Origin: Paracoccus sp. (in: a-proteobacteria)
GTDB taxonomy: Bacteria; Pseudomonadota; Alphaproteobacteria; Rhodobacterales; Rhodobacteraceae
Assembly (NCBI GenBank): GCA_018056045.1
Contig: JAGPGI010000066.1
Coordinates: 1 to 10,176, forward strand
DNA: 10,176 bases
Direction: 5' to 3'
This document shows, in pieces, positions 6,284-10,176 of this stretch. Both the position numbers and the translations under genes were made by a program. A model generated the notes under the pieces. It was not told the DNA's origin and ran no database searches. It was given only the letters and a program-made list of their open reading frames with translations. Position 1 is the first letter of the stretch, and each line of letters starts with the position of its first letter.

Positions 6284-7921
6284 ATGCGTCATCTGCTGAT
6301 TTCCGCCGCCATTTTCGCCGCCAGCCCCGCGCTGGCCGACCAGTTCGAGACCCCCGCGCGGATCGATCAGGTCACCGTCTATCCCTGGGGCGCCGGTGTC
6401 AGCCGCACCCTCAGGCTGGATCTGCCGCAGGGGGCGCATGAACTGGTGGTGACCGGCATTCCCATGGATATCGACCCCGGCACGCTGCGGGTGACCGGCA
6501 CCGGCGCCACCATCGGCGCGGTCAGCCTTCAACACAGCCGCGCCGCGCCCACCACCCCCGAGAAAAGCCCCGAATTCCTTGCCGCGCGGGACGAATTCCG
6601 CCGTATCAAGGCCGCGCTGGCCCAGCATGACGCCCGCGTGGCCGAGATCGGCGCCCGTGGCGCGGCAGCCGAGGATCTGATCGAATTCCTGATGAAGCTC
6701 GCCGAATCCGACGGCACCAGCGGCGATTTCGCCAGCCTGACCGCTTCTGCACGCGCGCAGTTGACCGAAGCCCGTCAGACCATCGTCCGCGCCGAGGCCG
6801 AGGCAGAGGAGGCCGACAAGGCCAGCGAGGATCTGGCCGAGGAACTGGAGCGCGCCACCGCCCGCCTTGAAGCCCTGCGCGCGCCCGAACCCCCGACCGG
6901 CGCGCTGGTCATCGCGGTGCAGGGTGCCGGGACGCCGGCCGATATCCGCATCACCTCGCTGACGCGGCAGGCAAGCTGGCAGCCGGTCTATGACCTCAGC
7001 CTGCAGCGCAAGGATAGCCGGCTGCGCATGGAGCGCGGCTTGACGGTGACCCAGAACACCGGCGAGGACTGGCGCGGCGTGCATCTGACGCTGTCGACCG
7101 CGCGGCCGATGGATCAGTCCGCGCCCAGCGAGCTGACGCCGGAATTCATGCGTGTCTTCAATGAGGACAGCAAGCTTTACAGCCGCTCGGCCTCGCCCGC
7201 GGCCGACAGCATCGAGCGGATGCAGGAAGACGCTTATGCCGCGCCGGTCACCGAGGTCGAAGCCGTGGTCGTCGGCTCGGCCATCGCCGGGGTGGTGGGC
7301 GAGACGGTGATCTACGACTATCCGACCCCGGTCGATATTCGCGACAGTGCCGACGCGCTGCGCCTGCCGCTGGATGCCCATGACCTGACCCCCGAAATCG
7401 TCGCCGAGGCCGTGCCCCGCCGCGATGACAGCGCCTATCTGGTTGCGGATACGGTGAACTCGACCGGCGCGGTGATCCTGCCCGGTGACGCGACCTTTTA
7501 TGCCGATGGCGCGCTGGTCGGGCGCGGCATGCTCGAGCTGACGGCGGCGGGCGAGGACATGAAGCTGGGTTTCGGCCCGCTGACCGGCATCAAGCTGGAA
7601 CGCCACCTGCCCGACGAGACCGAGGGCGACAGCGGCATCATCATGAAATCCTCCGAGCGCGCGGAAACCGCGGTTCTGTCGATCCGCAACCTGACCGGCG
7701 AGGAATGGCCGCTGCGGGTGATCGATCAGGTGCCCGTCTCGCGGCAGGAGGATCTGCGCATCGACTGGTCGGCCGAGCCCGCTCCGGATGAAACCGACCC
7801 CGAGGGCAAGCGCGGCCTGCTGGTCTGGAACGGCAAGATCGCCGCGGGCGAAGAGCGCAGCATCACGCTGAAAACCTCGCTGCGCTGGCCGGACGGGATG
7901 ATGCTGACGCCCGATCAGTGA
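6284..7921 (+). CDS. Exported DUF4140/DUF4139 protein, MuiA-like, function unknown
   Basis: This 545-residue protein probably acts in the periplasm or envelope. A signal peptide is clear: MRH, a hydrophobic core LLISAAIFAA, then a probable cleavage after ASPALA (residue 18). Residues 20-90 resemble DUF4140 (VTVYPWGAGVSRTL and LPQGAHELVVTGIP). Residues 97-200 are rich in Ala, Glu and Arg and look coiled-coil. The DUF4139 part begins near 205 with the hallmark SWQPVYDLSL (231-240), VTQNTGEDW (255-263) and LTLSTARP (268-275), and runs to the C-terminus. Database names such as mucoidy inhibitor MuiA are attached to the family, but no biochemical activity is established to my knowledge. ATG 6284 has GAGGGG (6273-6278) five bases upstream, and the gene lies behind the asd terminator, so it needs its own promoter, which I could not place. 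It converges on mtnN. Confidence 0.88.
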   Translation: MRHLLISAAIFAASPALADQFETPARIDQVTVYPWGAGVSRTLRLDLPQGAHELVVTGIPMDIDPGTLRVTGTGATIGAVSLQHSRAAPTTPEKSPEFLAARDEFRRIKAALAQHDARVAEIGARGAAAEDLIEFLMKLAESDGTSGDFASLTASARAQLTEARQTIVRAEAEAEEADKASEDLAEELERATARLEALRAPEPPTGALVIAVQGAGTPADIRITSLTRQASWQPVYDLSLQRKDSRLRMERGLTVTQNTGEDWRGVHLTLSTARPMDQSAPSELTPEFMRVFNEDSKLYSRSASPAADSIERMQEDAYAAPVTEVEAVVVGSAIAGVVGETVIYDYPTPVDIRDSADALRLPLDAHDLTPEIVAEAVPRRDDSAYLVADTVNSTGAVILPGDATFYADGALVGRGMLELTAAGEDMKLGFGPLTGIKLERHLPDETEGDSGIIMKSSERAETAVLSIRNLTGEEWPLRVIDQVPVSRQEDLRIDWSAEPAPDETDPEGKRGLLVWNGKIAAGEERSITLKTSLRWPDGMMLTPDQ

Positions 7922-7938
7922 CCGCGCCATCCAATCCC

Positions 7939-7969
7939 GCGTGACGCCGGCCCCGGCCTTGCGTCACGC
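7939..7969. terminator. Inverted repeat between convergent genes
   Basis: GCGTGACGC (7939-7947) and GCGTCACGC (7961-7969) are perfect 9-base inverted copies around a 13-base GC-rich spacer that itself contains GGCC twice. The element lies between the DUF4139 gene (stop 7919-7921) and mtnN, and its right arm includes the mtnN stop codon (7964-7966). Placement suggests a two-way transcription end. Neither side has a proper T-run, so efficient Rho-independent ending is uncertain. Confidence 0.45.
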
Positions 7970-8596
7970 CAGCAATTCGCCCTGGCTCAACGCCTGTTCA
8001 AGCTGATCGACCGCCCAGGCCAGACGCTCATCGACCAGATGCAGATATTGCGTCCAGTCGGACAGGTGCGACAGATCGTCGGCGCCATCGGAAATGCCGC
8101 GCAGCCCGATCAGCGGCAGGCCGAAATGCTGGCAGGCACGCAGGACGGCGAATGTCTCCATATCGACCATATCGGTGCTGATCTCATCATAGGCGCGTCC
8201 GCTGACGATGCTGCCGCCGGTGGCGATCGAGGCATGCGGGATACCGGGGATCTGCAGGCTCAGCTCGATCCGGACGGGCAGGCCGGAAAGCGGCGTCTCG
8301 CCCCGGGCAAAACCCAGCGCCGAGGCATCCATGTCGCGATATTCCACCGCCGAGACCTGATAGACCGCCGCCTGTTCCAGCACGCGCGACCCGGCCGAGC
8401 CCAGCGACACCACCAGATCGGGCAATTCACCGCGCATCTGCAGCCGTGACAGTGCGGCGGTCAGCTGAACCGCCGCCTCGACCGGGCCGATGCCGGTCAT
8501 CAAGGGCTGGATGCGGGTCCGCAGCTCGGCGCCGTATTCCGCCTCGATCGCCATGACGAAGAGCACCCGCCGCCCCGCCAATATGTTCACATCCAT
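7964..8596 (-). CDS. mtnN: 5'-methylthioadenosine/S-adenosylhomocysteine nucleosidase
   Basis: This cytoplasmic enzyme cleaves methylthioadenosine and S-adenosylhomocysteine (and 5'-deoxyadenosine in known homologues) to adenine and the thio-sugar, clearing inhibitors of methylation and polyamine synthesis. The 210-residue protein shows the family landmarks: VMAIEAEYG (14-22, with Glu20 aligned to E. coli Glu12), TGIGPVEA (34-41), SLGSAG (64-69), EYRDMDASALGFARGE (85-100), VDMETFAV (144-151, with Met146-Glu147 for ribose binding) and RGISDGAD (166-173, with Asp170 aligned to the catalytic E. coli Asp197). It is about 20 residues shorter than the E. coli enzyme, mostly between VSG and VDMET. 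ATG 8596 has GGGGG (8603-8607) six bases upstream. The PAS gene lies 111 bases upstream on the same strand, so co-transcription is possible. The DUF4139 gene converges from the other side. Confidence 0.93.
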   Translation of the reverse strand: MDVNILAGRRVLFVMAIEAEYGAELRTRIQPLMTGIGPVEAAVQLTAALSRLQMRGELPDLVVSLGSAGSRVLEQAAVYQVSAVEYRDMDASALGFARGETPLSGLPVRIELSLQIPGIPHASIATGGSIVSGRAYDEISTDMVDMETFAVLRACQHFGLPLIGLRGISDGADDLSHLSDWTQYLHLVDERLAWAVDQLEQALSQGELLA

Positions 8597-8641
8597 CTGC
8601 TGCCCCCATCCAAGCGCCGCCTTGCGCGCCTCAGCCGCGCC

Positions 8642-8657
8642 CGCCGCATTCGCGGCG
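8642..8657. other. Short GC hairpin in the PAS-mtnN gap
   Basis: CGCCGC (8642-8647) pairs with GCGGCG (8652-8657) around ATTC. It sits about 50 bases after the stop codon of the PAS gene, within the 111-base gap before mtnN. No T-run follows on the - strand. The rest of the gap is GC-rich and shows no convincing promoter or small gene. The hairpin may be a weak terminator or chance. Confidence 0.25.
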
Positions 8658-8707
8658 CAGGGAAGCGCGATCCGGCCGCCAAGGCAATCCCTGGCCGCAC
8701 GGAGCGC

Positions 8708-10176
8708 TCAGCCCGTCGCGCGCTGAACGGACAGATCGTCCGGCCGCAGCGATGACACATCCTCGCCCTGCGCTGCCCGTGGCGCGGCGGCCGCCGGCAT
8801 GGCATCGGCGAAACTGACCAGAAAACGGCCACCCGAAAGTGGCCGCAGCACCCAGGACATGAGCCCGCCGGCGGGACCGGCCATGGCGCCGCGCAGCGGC
8901 TCATCGGGCAGCGCGGCGTTCAGCGCCTCGCGCAGCGCGGTCAGGCCGGGACTTTGACCGCCGGTCTTGAGCCAGCCGGCGATATGATCGTCCAGCGTGC
9001 TATGCGTGGCGCTGTCCCACAATTCGCCATAGCGCCGGTTCGAGGTCAAAAGCTCGCCATTCGAGCTGAAGACCGCCACCGCATCCTCAAGCGCGTCCAG
9101 CACCTCGGCGCCCAACGACAGATCGGCGCGGAACTTGCGCGTCAGCGAGATTTCCGAGGTGATATCGTCAAACAGAAACGCCACCGCGCCATCGGGATGC
9201 GGCCGGCCGGTAACGCGATAGGTCTGCCCGCCCGGCAGGGACCAGATTTCGACATGATGCCCCGAGGCCGCCGCCGCCTCGAGCGAATTCATCTGATTGC
9301 GCCAGCTGCGGTAATCCTTGGGTTCGGGCACCATCCGCGCCTCGCGCAGGCGGTCGAGAAAGGCGTATAGCGTCGGCCGCGCGGTCAGAAACCCGGTCGC
9401 AAGGCCGGTCAGGTCGATCAGCGCCGGATTGAACAGTTGCAGGTTGCGGTCGCGGTCAAAGATCGCCAGCCCGATCGGCAGGTCGGCGAATGTCTTGGTC
9501 AGCGTCTGCACGAATTCGCGCAGGCTGCGCTCCGCACGCACCGCCGCATCGGCCGGCAGGGCGATGGCCACGGTCTGGTCGGCAACCTCGTGCATGTGGC
9601 AGTCATACCAGCGGACATGTCCGTCATGTTCAAGCTGCGCGCGCCGCGGGGCACCGGTGGCCGGGCCTGCCGCCGGGCGCGCCGATACGTCGATCAACTG
9701 GGGCAGGGGCCACAGCGTCTCGCCCCCGGATTTCGCCTCGGCGAGATCCAGATAGGCAGAATTCGCCCAGGTCACATGGCCATGCCGGTCCTGCCGCCAG
9801 GCCAGCATCGGCGAATGATCCATGGTGCTGCGCAGGATCTCAAGCTCGTGCTCCATCGCCGAGAAGGACAGCGAATCGACGACAATCCCGGCATTCTCGG
9901 CATCGGGATCGGTCAGGGTGATGCGCAAGACCCCCTCGCCCAGATCCTCGGCCAGAAGCCGCAGGTTCCGCCCGCCCGCCGATTCGCTCAGCTCGAGCCG
10001 CGGCTCGCTGCCCAGTTCGGCAAGCCGGGCCGCGGAATCGGGCAGGCGCATCGACAGCCATGCGCTGAGGCGCTGCCAGTCCCCGTCGCCCGGCAGGGCA
10101 TGGAGCAGGGCGCGCGCCGGCGCGGTCGCATCAATCAGCACCCGGTCATGAAACAGGAAGGCGATCGGTTCGATGT
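8708..10176 (-). CDS. Multi-PAS protein lacking an output domain (N-terminus beyond window)
   Basis: The reading frame has no stop up to the right edge, so the start lies outside. GTG 10139-10141 could be taken as a start, but the frame continues upstream through FLFHDR into the same PAS-like segment (AFLFHDRVLIDATAPARALL), so it is internal. The visible 488 residues contain that degenerate PAS-like beginning, a PAS unit around DHSPMLAWRQDRHGHVTWAN, a clear PAS-7-like unit around PIGLAIFDRDRNLQLFNPAL ending in FLFDDITSE, and a last unit around LEDAVAVFSSNGELLTSNRRY. The protein then ends in a low-complexity, Ala-rich tail. There is no histidine-kinase H-box, ATP-binding domain, GGDEF, EAL or DNA-binding domain. 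No transmembrane segment is visible. It is presumably a cytoplasmic sensory or scaffold protein; ligand and partner are unknown. mtnN follows 111 bases downstream on the same strand. Confidence 0.85.
   Translation of the reverse strand, partial: IEPIAFLFHDRVLIDATAPARALLHALPGDGDWQRLSAWLSMRLPDSAARLAELGSEPRLELSESAGGRNLRLLAEDLGEGVLRITLTDPDAENAGIVVDSLSFSAMEHELEILRSTMDHSPMLAWRQDRHGHVTWANSAYLDLAEAKSGGETLWPLPQLIDVSARPAAGPATGAPRRAQLEHDGHVRWYDCHMHEVADQTVAIALPADAAVRAERSLREFVQTLTKTFADLPIGLAIFDRDRNLQLFNPALIDLTGLATGFLTARPTLYAFLDRLREARMVPEPKDYRSWRNQMNSLEAAAASGHHVEIWSLPGGQTYRVTGRPHPDGAVAFLFDDITSEISLTRKFRADLSLGAEVLDALEDAVAVFSSNGELLTSNRRYGELWDSATHSTLDDHIAGWLKTGGQSPGLTALREALNAALPDEPLRGAMAGPAGGLMSWVLRPLSGGRFLVSFADAMPAAAAPRAAQGEDVSSLRPDDLSVQRATG

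Noticed and set aside
6236..7930. 564-codon open frame on the - strand opposite the DUF4139 gene
   Set aside because: It is an antisense shadow of a GC-rich gene: composition is Arg/Gly/Ala/Gln-rich without recognisable motifs, while the + strand frame has a signal peptide and family motifs.
8658..8693. CAGGGA/TCCCTG inverted repeat upstream of mtnN
   Set aside because: Only six base pairs with a 24-base loop in GC-rich DNA; not distinguishable from background.

Overview
The window is GC-rich throughout. Its gene content and protein style suggest an alphaproteobacterium of the Rhodobacterales, plausibly Paracoccus-like: an LpcC-type core mannosyltransferase, a short bacterial GT29 protein, an NPNCST-type aspartate-semialdehyde dehydrogenase, and a PAS protein with no kinase domain. 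This placement is inference from protein character; no rRNA or other marker gene is present. I saw no tRNA, rRNA, CRISPR array, transposase or phage gene. The genes are dense and look chromosomal.

Region 1 (45-3878, + strand) is a tight four-gene run that looks like part of a lipopolysaccharide or surface-glycan locus: a GT2 rhamnosyltransferase-like enzyme, an MFS transporter, a GT4 enzyme resembling LpcC (mannose onto Kdo of the inner core), and a small protein with the sialyltransferase (GT29) motifs. The last three overlap by 8 and 4 bases, so translational coupling is likely. The run ends on a stop codon that overlaps the stop codon of the convergent next gene.

Region 2 (3875-6236) holds a nitronate monooxygenase on the - strand, diverging from aspartate-semialdehyde dehydrogenase (asd) on the + strand. 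The roughly 220-base gap between them is the most structured non-coding DNA here. It contains a perfect 19-base palindrome, a 13-base direct repeat at 20-base spacing, and a perfect TTGACA -35 element facing the nitronate monooxygenase. asd ends in a clear intrinsic terminator.

Region 3 (6284-8596) holds an exported DUF4140/DUF4139 (MuiA-like) protein of unknown function on the + strand. It converges on an MTA/SAH nucleosidase (mtnN) on the - strand, with a perfect inverted repeat between their ends. Region 4 (8708 to the right edge, - strand) is a multi-PAS protein whose N-terminus lies outside the window and which ends without any kinase or other recognisable output domain.

The biosynthetic theme is the cell envelope: LPS core glycosylation, diaminopimelate supply through asd, and an exported envelope-associated protein. 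Detoxification (nitronate), nucleoside salvage and sensing genes sit alongside. The observations most worth following are the bacterial GT29 enzyme in an LPS core cluster and the operator-like architecture between the nitronate monooxygenase and asd.
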